Below, piece by piece: positions 16,664 through 24,926 of a stretch of DNA of 41,805 bases. The stretch covers positions 1 to 41,805 of the forward strand of contig NZ_JACHVA010000018.1 in the NCBI RefSeq assembly GCF_014230055.1. The letters run 5' to 3'. The stretch's first letter is position 1. Each line of letters opens with the position of its first letter. The notes beneath the pieces are model-generated. The model saw only the letters and a list, made by a program, of their open reading frames with translations, ran no database searches and had not been told where the DNA came from. The stretch is from Puniceicoccus vermicola. GTDB lineage: Bacteria > Verrucomicrobiota > Verrucomicrobiia > Opitutales > Puniceicoccaceae. Position numbers and translations under genes: made by a program.

Positions 16664-17824
16664 ATGTCTTCCTTCCCCTTTCGCAATATCGCCGCTTCTC
16701 GCATGAAACTGAAAAATCTCCAAGAACCGCTCGCCATTACCATGTGGGACTTTTCCTGGCTGGAACGCCGCTGGCCCGGCGCCGGCTACGAGGACTGGGA
16801 CCTCGCCCTCGATGAGCTGGTGGAGCGCGGCTACAACGCCGTGCGGATCGACGCTTTCCCGCACCTCGTCGCCACGGATGCAGAAGCCGTCTGGACGATC
16901 ATTCCCTGCTGGAATCAACAGGATTGGGGCTCCCCCGCCCGCAACCGCATCCAAGTGCAGCCCAACCTGAATACTTTCATCCGGAGATGCTCCGAGCGCA
17001 ATGTTCACGTAGGGCTCTCCACTTGGTTTCAACGAGTCGAAGAACTGGATCGGATTCCCGTCGTTTCTTCGCGCAGCCATAGTCGCATCTGGAGACAACT
17101 TCTGGATTCCATCGCCGCAGAAGGGCTCTTGGACAATATTCTCTACGTAGATTTCTGCAATGAATGGCCTCTTGACTGCTGGGCGCCATTCTTCATGCCC
17201 AAACCATCGGAACAGGGCCTGTGGAATTCTCCTTCCTCTCTCCAGTGGATGCTGGAATCGATCGAGGAACTTCGCCGCGACTACCCGGATATCCCCTATA
17301 CCTTTTCGAACGTTGGGAACTTCCAACTGTCGGAGAATCAGATGCAGCTGGTTTCCGAAGCCTTCGACTTTCTGGAACCCCATATTTGGATGTCACAAGC
17401 CAACCAGCACGAATTCTACAATCGCATTGGTTATCAATACGAGCGTTTCGAGAGTAAAGGCTATGAGAATGTTGCGCTGAATGCTCAGCGTTTTTACGAG
17501 TCTGACTCCGAGTATTGGGACTCACTGCTCAGGAAGTTCATTGATCAAGTGAGCGCGGAGGCGGACGCGCTAAAACTTCCGCTCATCACCACCGAGTGCT
17601 GGAGCATCGTCGACTACAAGGATTGGCCCCTACTCGATTGGGAGTGGGTCAAACGGGCGGGCGAAGTCGGTATTCGTCATGCCGCGAGCAAAGGAAACTG
17701 GATCGCGATGGCCACCAGCAACTTCTGCGGCCCCCAGTTCCGCGGCATGTGGCGCGACAAAGACTGGCATCAGGAGATGACCCGCGTCATCCGCTCGGCC
17801 GGGCTGCCGAAATTGAAAGAATAA
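16664..17824 (+). CDS. cellulase-like TIM-barrel glycoside hydrolase (clan GH-A type), cytoplasmic
   Basis: This 386-residue protein resembles the sugar-binding cellulase-like family, a clan GH-A-type (beta/alpha)8 barrel. The acid/base candidate is Glu167 in FCNEWPLDCW and the nucleophile candidate is Glu311 in TTECWS, the usual strand-4 and strand-7 glutamates. No signal peptide is seen. It begins only 9 bases after the GH78-like gene, so the two are probably translated from one message and act on the same oligosaccharide. A second start at ATG 16703 (MKLKNLQEPLAI) is equally possible, since neither has a strong ribosome binding site. It does not match any well-characterised GH family that I can recall, so the substrate is open. 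Confidence 0.7.
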   Translation: MSSFPFRNIAASRMKLKNLQEPLAITMWDFSWLERRWPGAGYEDWDLALDELVERGYNAVRIDAFPHLVATDAEAVWTIIPCWNQQDWGSPARNRIQVQPNLNTFIRRCSERNVHVGLSTWFQRVEELDRIPVVSSRSHSRIWRQLLDSIAAEGLLDNILYVDFCNEWPLDCWAPFFMPKPSEQGLWNSPSSLQWMLESIEELRRDYPDIPYTFSNVGNFQLSENQMQLVSEAFDFLEPHIWMSQANQHEFYNRIGYQYERFESKGYENVALNAQRFYESDSEYWDSLLRKFIDQVSAEADALKLPLITTECWSIVDYKDWPLLDWEWVKRAGEVGIRHAASKGNWIAMATSNFCGPQFRGMWRDKDWHQEMTRVIRSAGLPKLKE

Positions 17825-17976
17825 GAACCAAACGAGGCCGAGGTCGTCGGCGCGCATAGTTCCCGTTCATCGAACCATGATGCAACTGGTGCATCACTCT
17901 TCTATCGCCGCGCCTGACTCCTGGGAAACAAAATCCTGCTGATACTCCCCCCGTTCGATCCCTATCCGTCATCCCC

Positions 17977-20808
17977 GTGTTTCCCCGCCTGCTCATACTC
18001 GCAATCGGTCTCGTACTCCCGCTCGCAGCCTACCCATCGGCGTCGACCCCTAATCCAGGCCTCAAGTACTATTACCCCGCACCGGACGCACCACAGGTCG
18101 ATGTGGAGGCCGACATCATCGTGTATGGCGGAACTTCGGGTGGTGTGGTTGCGGCCGTGCAAGCGGTCCGGCAGGGAAATTCAGTCGCGCTGGTTGTCTT
18201 TGGCCGACACGTCGGTGGGATGACTTCCGGAGGTCTTACCCACACCGATGGCGTAAACGCCGAGGTGCAAGGGGGCATTACCCGCGAGTTTTTTGATGTC
18301 GTTGGAGACAGCGGGTTTCTCCCGTCGGAAGCCGAGGCGACGTTTGAATCGATGCTCAGTGATCCGGTTCCCGCCGCCGAATGGGATGAGCCGATTCCCA
18401 CGTATTTTGAGCAGAGACTCGATCACGTCGAAAAGGTGGGAACCCGAATCGTGGCCATCCACATGGAAAACGGCAGCATCTTTCGGGGAAGGATGTTCCT
18501 TGATTGTACCTACGAAGGCGATCTCATGGCGATGGCCGGAGTCCCCTATACCTATGGCCGGGAATCCCAAGCGCAATATGGCGAATCTCTCGCCGGCCGC
18601 CGGGCTTCCGTACCATTGGGTGAAATCGACGCCTACAATATCCCCGGCGATCCGGAGAGCGGCTTGATCGACAACCTTATCGAAGGCGAAACCGAGGGCG
18701 AGGTCGGCCAGGCCGACGAGCACGTCCAAGCCTACAACTTCCGGATGTTCACGACCTGGACAAACAAGCAACCGATCTTCAAACCCGATGGATACGACGC
18801 CGCCAACTTTGAGATCCTTTATCGGTTTCACAAAAACGGAGGGGATGCATCCGTTCGCCGTATTGCCAATGACGTCAACAACCATCACCTCTTCGACCGC
18901 GGAGTCGCCACCGACCACATCGGAGGAAATCGCTGGCCCGACGGAGAAGGCGGTTTCATCCCGTGGTGGGAAGCCGACTACGCCACCCGCGAGCTCATTT
19001 ACCAGAGCCATGTCAATTGGCAGTTGGGGATGCTCTGGTATGTAAAGACCGATCCGGCCTACGCCGCCCTTACCTCCGATCCTTCCGTTTCCCCCAGCCA
19101 GCAAGACGCCATCCAGGAAGCCATCGATCGCGTCAACGCCTTTGGATTTCCCATCGGGGAACACCCGGAAACCCAGGGCTGGCCCCACGAACTCTATGTC
19201 CGGGAGGCCCGACGTATGGTCTCCGACCACGTAACGACGCAGGACCACTACGACGGCAACACTCCCGTTCCGGACCCTGTCGGTCTGGCCAACTACCGAG
19301 CGGACGCCCATCACAGCCGTCGCTTTGTCGGTGCCGACGGTACGGTCCGAGTCGAGGGAGACACGGGTGGCCACGACCACATCCCGTGGGGCATCCCCTA
19401 CCGCGCCCTCGTTCCCCCGGCCGACAATACGACCAATCTCCTCGTTCCGTGGAGCATCTCCGCCAGTCATGTCGCTTTTTGCTCAATGCGAATGGAACCG
19501 TGCTTCATGGTCCTTTCGCAATCCGCTTCAACGGCTGCGGGCCTGGCCATCGATCAGAAGATTTCCGTTCAGGAGGTAGATTATGCGGAATTGCGAATGC
19601 GACTCATCGCCGACCGTCAAATTCTGGGCGCAGATACAGTCGTCCACGAAACGGAAGTGATCGTCGACAACGCGGATACGGATCATCTCCGTCTCATTGG
19701 AAACTGGCTGACCAGTTCCAGCGCCCCGGGAGCCTACAACACCCGCTACCTTCATGATAACAACACCAGGTCCGGCAAGAGCGCAACCTTCTCGCCCCTC
19801 TTGACCGATAGCGGCCTCTACGAGGTCTATCTTCAGTGGGCGGCCTTCGACAATCGCGCCAGCAACGCCTTGGTCACCGTAAATCACGCGCACGGAACGG
19901 ACGACATGCGCATCAATCAACAGGTGGATGGAGGTCAATGGAACTGGCTCGGCACTTGGAACTTCGACGCGGGAACGTCCGACGCCCTGACTCTCAGCAA
20001 TGAAGGCGCAGACGGATACGTCATCGCTGATGCCGTACGCTTCGTCTATTCCGAAGACACACACCCAACCACGGTCCAAATATTCTCCTCCCATCCCTAT
20101 GCGGATGAACTCAGGGGCACACCCGCACGTCTGCAAATCCTCCGGGAAAGCGAATCCTACGCCTCCCCTCTCACCGTGGAGATCCAAGCGAACGGAACCG
20201 CCGTTTCCGGAACCCACTATGATCCCCTTCCGGCAAGCGTCACCATTCCCACAGGGGAACGGGCCATCGATCTCTGGATTTTCCCGATCCGCGACGACCT
20301 TCCCCAAGGTTCGCGGACAGGGGCGGTCCACTTGGTCGCCACGCCGGAATACACATTGGGGAATGCCTCTACCGCAGATTTCACCGTATTGGACAAACCG
20401 GAAGACGATTGGCGCTATCGCCATTTCGCCTCGACCGACGAAGCACAAGCTGCCACCAGCGCCCCCGAGGCCGACCCCGACCACGACGGGAGATCCAACC
20501 TCTTCGAGCGTTACTTTGACACGGAACCCCGGTCGGGACACCGCCATGAGCAGAACGAACCCCGCCTTACCCTGCAGTGGATCGAAGGGGTTCGTTGGGC
20601 TGGCCTGACTTGGAATCGCAGTGGCGACGCCAAAGACCTTCAGGCCGTGGTGGAGTACAGCACAAGTCTTGGCAACGGAGACTGGACACCGCTCGATACG
20701 CCAATCGAAACTCTCGACTGGGACCCAAATTCTGGCGACCGGATCCTGCGGCAACGCATGAGCGCTGCGAACAAGCAATTCCTATTCTTCCGTCTACGCG
20801 TGGAATAA
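17977..20808 (+). CDS. exported FAD-dependent oxidoreductase with golvesin-like and Calx-beta-like domains
   Basis: This 943-residue protein has a GTG start and a signal peptide (MFPRLLILAIGLVLPLAAYP). Residues 45-540 are a FAD-dependent oxidoreductase domain with the dinucleotide-binding turn YGGTSGG (50-56) and the family's HVGGMTSGGLTHTD stretch. Residues 557-695 resemble the golvesin C-terminal/xanthan lyase type binding domain (GLYEVYLQW, ending YVIADAVRFVY). Residues 700-810 look Calx-beta-like. The C-terminus (about 820-943) carries ADPDHDGRSNLFE and VEYSTSL..W, a module common in secreted Verrucomicrobiota proteins. Related proteins are often found beside glycosidases and are annotated as xanthan lyase-like. 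A role in oxidising a polysaccharide or its sugars outside the cytoplasm is inference. Confidence 0.8.
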   Translation: MFPRLLILAIGLVLPLAAYPSASTPNPGLKYYYPAPDAPQVDVEADIIVYGGTSGGVVAAVQAVRQGNSVALVVFGRHVGGMTSGGLTHTDGVNAEVQGGITREFFDVVGDSGFLPSEAEATFESMLSDPVPAAEWDEPIPTYFEQRLDHVEKVGTRIVAIHMENGSIFRGRMFLDCTYEGDLMAMAGVPYTYGRESQAQYGESLAGRRASVPLGEIDAYNIPGDPESGLIDNLIEGETEGEVGQADEHVQAYNFRMFTTWTNKQPIFKPDGYDAANFEILYRFHKNGGDASVRRIANDVNNHHLFDRGVATDHIGGNRWPDGEGGFIPWWEADYATRELIYQSHVNWQLGMLWYVKTDPAYAALTSDPSVSPSQQDAIQEAIDRVNAFGFPIGEHPETQGWPHELYVREARRMVSDHVTTQDHYDGNTPVPDPVGLANYRADAHHSRRFVGADGTVRVEGDTGGHDHIPWGIPYRALVPPADNTTNLLVPWSISASHVAFCSMRMEPCFMVLSQSASTAAGLAIDQKISVQEVDYAELRMRLIADRQILGADTVVHETEVIVDNADTDHLRLIGNWLTSSSAPGAYNTRYLHDNNTRSGKSATFSPLLTDSGLYEVYLQWAAFDNRASNALVTVNHAHGTDDMRINQQVDGGQWNWLGTWNFDAGTSDALTLSNEGADGYVIADAVRFVYSEDTHPTTVQIFSSHPYADELRGTPARLQILRESESYASPLTVEIQANGTAVSGTHYDPLPASVTIPTGERAIDLWIFPIRDDLPQGSRTGAVHLVATPEYTLGNASTADFTVLDKPEDDWRYRHFASTDEAQAATSAPEADPDHDGRSNLFERYFDTEPRSGHRHEQNEPRLTLQWIEGVRWAGLTWNRSGDAKDLQAVVEYSTSLGNGDWTPLDTPIETLDWDPNSGDRILRQRMSAANKQFLFFRLRVE

Positions 20809-20846
20809 TCCCAGTCCCAGGAGGGCCGTGCTCCCGTCGCTGCCGG

Positions 20847-21348
20847 GCCGTCTGATTCAAACCGCCGCCCGAATCCCGGAACCCAGCACAGATTGTCAAA
20901 CAACCCGAAAGGAGGGAGCAGGATGCTCCCACTACCTTTGTCCCCTCCTTCGAATCAAAGTAGTGGGAGCTTCCAACTCCCGCACCCTGCCCCTCGGCAA
21001 TCATCCGTCGAGCAGCCGCCTGATTCGAACCGCCGCCCGAATCCCAGAACCGAGCACAGATTGCCGACCAACCCGAAAGGAGGGAGCAGGATGCTCCCAC
21101 TACCTTTGTCCCCACCTTAGAATCAAAGTAGTGGGAGCTTCCAGCTCCCGCACCCTGCCCCTCGGCAATTATCCGTCGAGCAGCCGCCTGATTCGAACCG
21201 CCGCCCGAATCCCGGCAACCCAGCACAGACTGCCAACCAACCCGAAAGGAGGGAGCAGGATGCTCCCACTACCTTTGTCCCAACCGTCGAATCAAAGTAG
21301 TGGGAGCTTCCAGCTCCCGCACCCTGCCCCTCGGCAATCATTCGACGA
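20847..21348. repeat. three tandem 168-bp REPIN-like repeats
   Basis: Units begin at 20847, 21015 and 21183, exactly 168 bp apart, and are about 90 % or more identical by eye. Each holds gggagca-gga-tgctccc, then ctacctttg, a spacer, caaagtagt and gggagc-ttcca-gctccc. In unit 1, 20925-20940 can pair with 20956-20970 (15 pairs plus one bulged C), which competes with the small hairpin at 20914-20930. Since 168 is a multiple of three, frames stay open across the array (20828-21421 plus, 20567-21226 minus) and mimic genes. A diverged half copy lies at 11122-11150. Confidence 0.9.
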
Positions 21349-21418
21349 ATCCGTATCCCGGACCGAACGTCACGCTCGTCCACATCCGCGAAAATCCAAA
21401 GACTGCAAAAGTGAAAGA

Positions 21419-21430
21419 TAAATCGTTATA
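21419..21430. promoter_or_regulatory. distal LacI operator-like site upstream of the esterase gene
   Basis: taaatcgttata matches TATAACGTTATA at 10 of 12 positions. It lies 175 bp upstream of a better copy at 21594-21605, a spacing that would suit repression by looping between two sites. Confidence 0.4.
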
Positions 21431-21593
21431 CTTTTCAAAAAAGACGAATCTCTTTCCGCCCCCGAAGGAAACTTCCTTCTCAGATTTCCATCAATTCGGA
21501 TCCAAAATACCCATTCCGGATCAATGCACCGTGTGCATTAATCGCTCTCAAATTGAAATCGACCCCCACCGGTCTCTTCTCACAATGGAGAAC

Positions 21594-21605
21594 TATATCG
21601 TTATA
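21594..21605. promoter_or_regulatory. proximal LacI operator-like site upstream of the esterase gene
   Basis: tatatcgttata is identical to the site before the GH78-like gene (14335-14346) and lies 81 bp before the esterase start codon. Confidence 0.55.
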
Positions 21606-21686
21606 TCCCCGCTCAATTCGTTCCTCTGACGACCTTTCCAGGAACCCCGAGAATAGCCTTCAGAGGGCGAGGTTTTCGAAATCTCC

Positions 21687-24600
21687 ATGCTGACACCCCG
21701 CTTCAAAATATTCCTTTCCGCACTGGCGGCTTTTCTGGTCCTGACGGCCGGTCCGCTGAGAGCGAGCAACATCGCGAAAGTCTCCGCGGTGGATGGCGGC
21801 ATGCCATACCTCCTCCACCTCCCCGAAATCTACGAAGACGAACCCGCCCGAGAATTCCCCACGATCATCTACCTTCACGGTTTCGGGGAGCGCTGTGCCG
21901 ACTCCTCTTACGGCACGACCAGCGAGCTTTATCGACTGAGGAATGCTCGGAACACCCCGACTCACCACGTTGAAAATGGAAACCCGCTGAAGTTCACCGT
22001 CAACGACCAGGATGAGTACTTCATCCTGATTTCCCCCCAGGTCCGCAGATCCCGCGGCGACTGGAAAGCGGAAGACGTGATCGCCCTCCTCGACGAAGTC
22101 GCCGCCGAGTATCGGATCGACCCGGATCGCGTTTACCTAACCGGATTCAGCTTTGGCGGCCAGGGCACCTGGAATGTCTTAACCGGAGATGCCAATACCC
22201 CTAACCGCTTCGCTGCGGCCGCGGTCGTAGCTGGCCGCTCGGTAGTGACCAATCAACACGGCAAAATCGCCGAGGACAACGTAGCTGTCTGGTCGATGAG
22301 CGGCTTGGATGACGGCACTGAGCACACCCCCGAAAAAGTTCTCACCGCCAACAACGCTCTGCGGATCCACCTACCGGAAGCCGAACATCGGGTGACGATG
22401 TATCCCGGCTATGCCCATCAATCTTACAAACAATATAACCTCGGACACTATTACCACAATCCCAACTTGTACGAATGGTTCCTGAGCAAAACCCGACAGG
22501 TCCCCGGCAAACCTGAACGGGTGAACCTCAGCGACCGAACCGAGACCATTGCCACAGCCGGTGACGAAGAATCGGGTCAACCTTCCGAGCGCGTAAAGAG
22601 ATACTCCAACTCCTACTGGGCTTCAAGCACCTCCAATTATGACGACAAATGGGTGCAACTCGATCTCGGTGATGTCTTCTCCGTAGACCAGGTCTTTCTT
22701 CGTTTCTCTTGGTCGACCAGCGCCGCGATCGAACCTGTCGCGCCCAAGGGGCGAATCACCTCGATCGAAGCCTCCCCCACCGCCGGCCGCATACGCGTTT
22801 ACGCCCCCTTCCACAACCGGCGGGCGAAAAACGGACAGATCCCGGCTCACCAAATTTACCTGAAAGATACCCACGGAAACGACGGCGGTCCTTACACCAT
22901 CCTCAATGATCGGGACTACAATAAGGAAACCGGATGGTTTGAGGTCGAAGGCGACTTTTCCGGCGACAGCACGGGCACTTGGTACACGCTCAACGAAACC
23001 GTCGCCGCTTATCAGTTACAAGGCAGCCTCGACGGCAGCGAATGGTTCTCCCTTGCCGAAGAGGACGAAAACTACGAATTCAGCCGCCAGCACAAATTCG
23101 ACCCCACCCTCCTCCGCTTCGTCCGCCTCAAGATCACCGACCCGAATCGCACCGACTTGCCGGAATACGAGCATCGCGCAAAAGTCTATGAAATGGCGGT
23201 TCTGGAAAGCTATGCCCCTCCCGAAGTTCCGGTGGCCCCCACAGAGGTAAACATCTCCGATGTGACATCAGGCAGCCTCACCCTATCTTGGAGCGGGGCG
23301 ACCGGGATGATTGACGAATATTTTCTCTACTGGAGTACGGAATACGAGCAACCTCCAGCCCCGCAGGCCCGCATTAGCGGCACTCAGAACAACTTCAAGG
23401 TCGAGAATCTCGCGCCAGAGACCGAATACTTCTTCTGGATCACTGCCTCGAACGCCGGGGGGCAGTCGGACGCCATCACCGCCTCGCAGACGACGGATAT
23501 TCTCGTTCCCCCACTCGCTCCTACTCTCTTCACCGCCAACGGACCTACGGCAACCAGCCTCTCCCTGAGCTGGCAAGACAACGCTGACAACGAGAGCGCT
23601 TACCACCTTTACTCGAGCACCTCCGATCAGAAACCCTCCAGCCCCAATTTCATTTTGGATCCGGATACCCGTGGGATTCTCGTCGAAAATCTCACCCCGA
23701 ACACGAGATACTATTTCTGGCTGGCAGCTTCCAACGCTGCGGGACAGTCCCCAAGCGCTTCGGTAACCGAAACGACGAGCGACTTTGAAGGCAGCCTGGC
23801 AAACAACCTTCTTTCCCGCTGGAAATTCGATTCGGGCAACGAAACGACAGCCTTCGACTCAACGGGCTTCAACGACGCCGCTTTCGGGGGAGATGCAAGT
23901 CCTACCGATGAATCGGTCGCCGGTCGCGCGATCCATTTCGACGGCAACGACGACTGGACTGCAGCGCCCCACAAAGACGCCTACAGCAGCGATGCTCTCA
24001 GTGTATCCCTGTGGGTCCGCCCCTCGATCGCCGATTCCCAACCGCGCGGATTGATCTCGAAACGCCAAGGTTTGAGCGCAAACCAGCGCTGCTTCAGCAT
24101 TTTCTCCCACACCAATTCGAACCTGAACCTCGACATCGGGAGCCAGCGTTTCACCACCGACTACTCCCTGAACGAAGTAGACGTCTGGAAACACCTCGTC
24201 ATGACATTTGATGGTTCGGCATCGACCGACAATCTCAAACTCTACAGCGACGGTATTGAGGTCGCATCCACCACCATCAGCATCAACACGATTCCGGTCC
24301 TCGACTGTCCGGTCACGATCGGCATTCTGAACACGGGCTACGGCACCGGGTTTGCCGGAGAGATCGATGAAGTCCGCCTTTACGACCGCGTGCTCGCTCC
24401 GAGTGAAATCCAGGCGCTCTATGAGACCGAGCCGTTGACCGGGAATTCCCCGGTCCCGAACTACAGTGAATGGGTGGACCAACATCTCGGAGATCTACCC
24501 GACACGGATCGAGATCCCTCGGCGGATCCGGATCATGATGGGATCCCCAACCTTCTCGAATTCGCCCAGGGCAGCCCACCGAACCAATCCGGCTCCGGCA

Positions 24601-24908
24601 ATCTTCCCGACTGCGCGATGGCGACCGAAAACAATGAGCATTATTTCGAGTTCAGCTATCGACGCAGGCAAGGAGGTACGGGCAATGCCGAGAGCGGTTA
24701 CACGGTCGGCGATTTACGCTACACCGTGGAAATGAGTCCCGACCTTTCCCCCGACAGTTGGGTCACCGGATCGGACTATCTCGAAACCATTCCTCCCGCC
24801 ATCGACCATGGCGACCATTTTGAAACCGTAACCGTGCGCGCGAAGCAAAGCGTTGAGACCACCTCAACGATCTTCTTCCGGCTACAGGTCGAAGAACTGA
24901 ATCAATAA
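21687..24908 (+). CDS. exported multidomain esterase (alpha/beta hydrolase, discoidin-like, two FN3, LamG)
   Basis: This 1073-residue protein has a signal peptide (about 1-27, ending PLRAS). Residues 35-275 are an alpha/beta hydrolase of the esterase/PHB-depolymerase kind: HGFGE oxyanion region, nucleophile Ser155 in TGFSFGG, and a late HQSY histidine. Residues 285-510 look like a discoidin (F5/8) domain split by an insert, followed by two fibronectin type III domains (about 515-610 and 612-705, each ending in xTxYxFWxxASNAxGQS), a LamG/concanavalin-like domain (about 715-915) and the shared ADPDHDGIPNLLEF C-terminal module. It probably removes acyl groups (acetate or similar) from a polysaccharide while bound to it. 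It is preceded by two operator-like sites. The next gene begins 18 bases after its stop codon. Confidence 0.85.
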   Translation: MLTPRFKIFLSALAAFLVLTAGPLRASNIAKVSAVDGGMPYLLHLPEIYEDEPAREFPTIIYLHGFGERCADSSYGTTSELYRLRNARNTPTHHVENGNPLKFTVNDQDEYFILISPQVRRSRGDWKAEDVIALLDEVAAEYRIDPDRVYLTGFSFGGQGTWNVLTGDANTPNRFAAAAVVAGRSVVTNQHGKIAEDNVAVWSMSGLDDGTEHTPEKVLTANNALRIHLPEAEHRVTMYPGYAHQSYKQYNLGHYYHNPNLYEWFLSKTRQVPGKPERVNLSDRTETIATAGDEESGQPSERVKRYSNSYWASSTSNYDDKWVQLDLGDVFSVDQVFLRFSWSTSAAIEPVAPKGRITSIEASPTAGRIRVYAPFHNRRAKNGQIPAHQIYLKDTHGNDGGPYTILNDRDYNKETGWFEVEGDFSGDSTGTWYTLNETVAAYQLQGSLDGSEWFSLAEEDENYEFSRQHKFDPTLLRFVRLKITDPNRTDLPEYEHRAKVYEMAVLESYAPPEVPVAPTEVNISDVTSGSLTLSWSGATGMIDEYFLYWSTEYEQPPAPQARISGTQNNFKVENLAPETEYFFWITASNAGGQSDAITASQTTDILVPPLAPTLFTANGPTATSLSLSWQDNADNESAYHLYSSTSDQKPSSPNFILDPDTRGILVENLTPNTRYYFWLAASNAAGQSPSASVTETTSDFEGSLANNLLSRWKFDSGNETTAFDSTGFNDAAFGGDASPTDESVAGRAIHFDGNDDWTAAPHKDAYSSDALSVSLWVRPSIADSQPRGLISKRQGLSANQRCFSIFSHTNSNLNLDIGSQRFTTDYSLNEVDVWKHLVMTFDGSASTDNLKLYSDGIEVASTTISINTIPVLDCPVTIGILNTGYGTGFAGEIDEVRLYDRVLAPSEIQALYETEPLTGNSPVPNYSEWVDQHLGDLPDTDRDPSADPDHDGIPNLLEFAQGSPPNQSGSGNLPDCAMATENNEHYFEFSYRRRQGGTGNAESGYTVGDLRYTVEMSPDLSPDSWVTGSDYLETIPPAIDHGDHFETVTVRAKQSVETTSTIFFRLQVEELNQ

Positions 24909-24926
24909 GAACTCCGAGCGATTGAA

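Noticed and set aside
20847-21348. CRISPR array
   Set aside because: There are only three long units with conserved spacers and internal palindromes, no short repeats with unique spacers, and no cas genes in the window.
20828-21421. 197-codon open frame (and a 219-codon frame on the other strand) across the tandem repeats
   Set aside because: The frames stay open because the repeat period, 168 bp, is a multiple of three; the product is a low-complexity repetition with no family features and no ribosome binding site.
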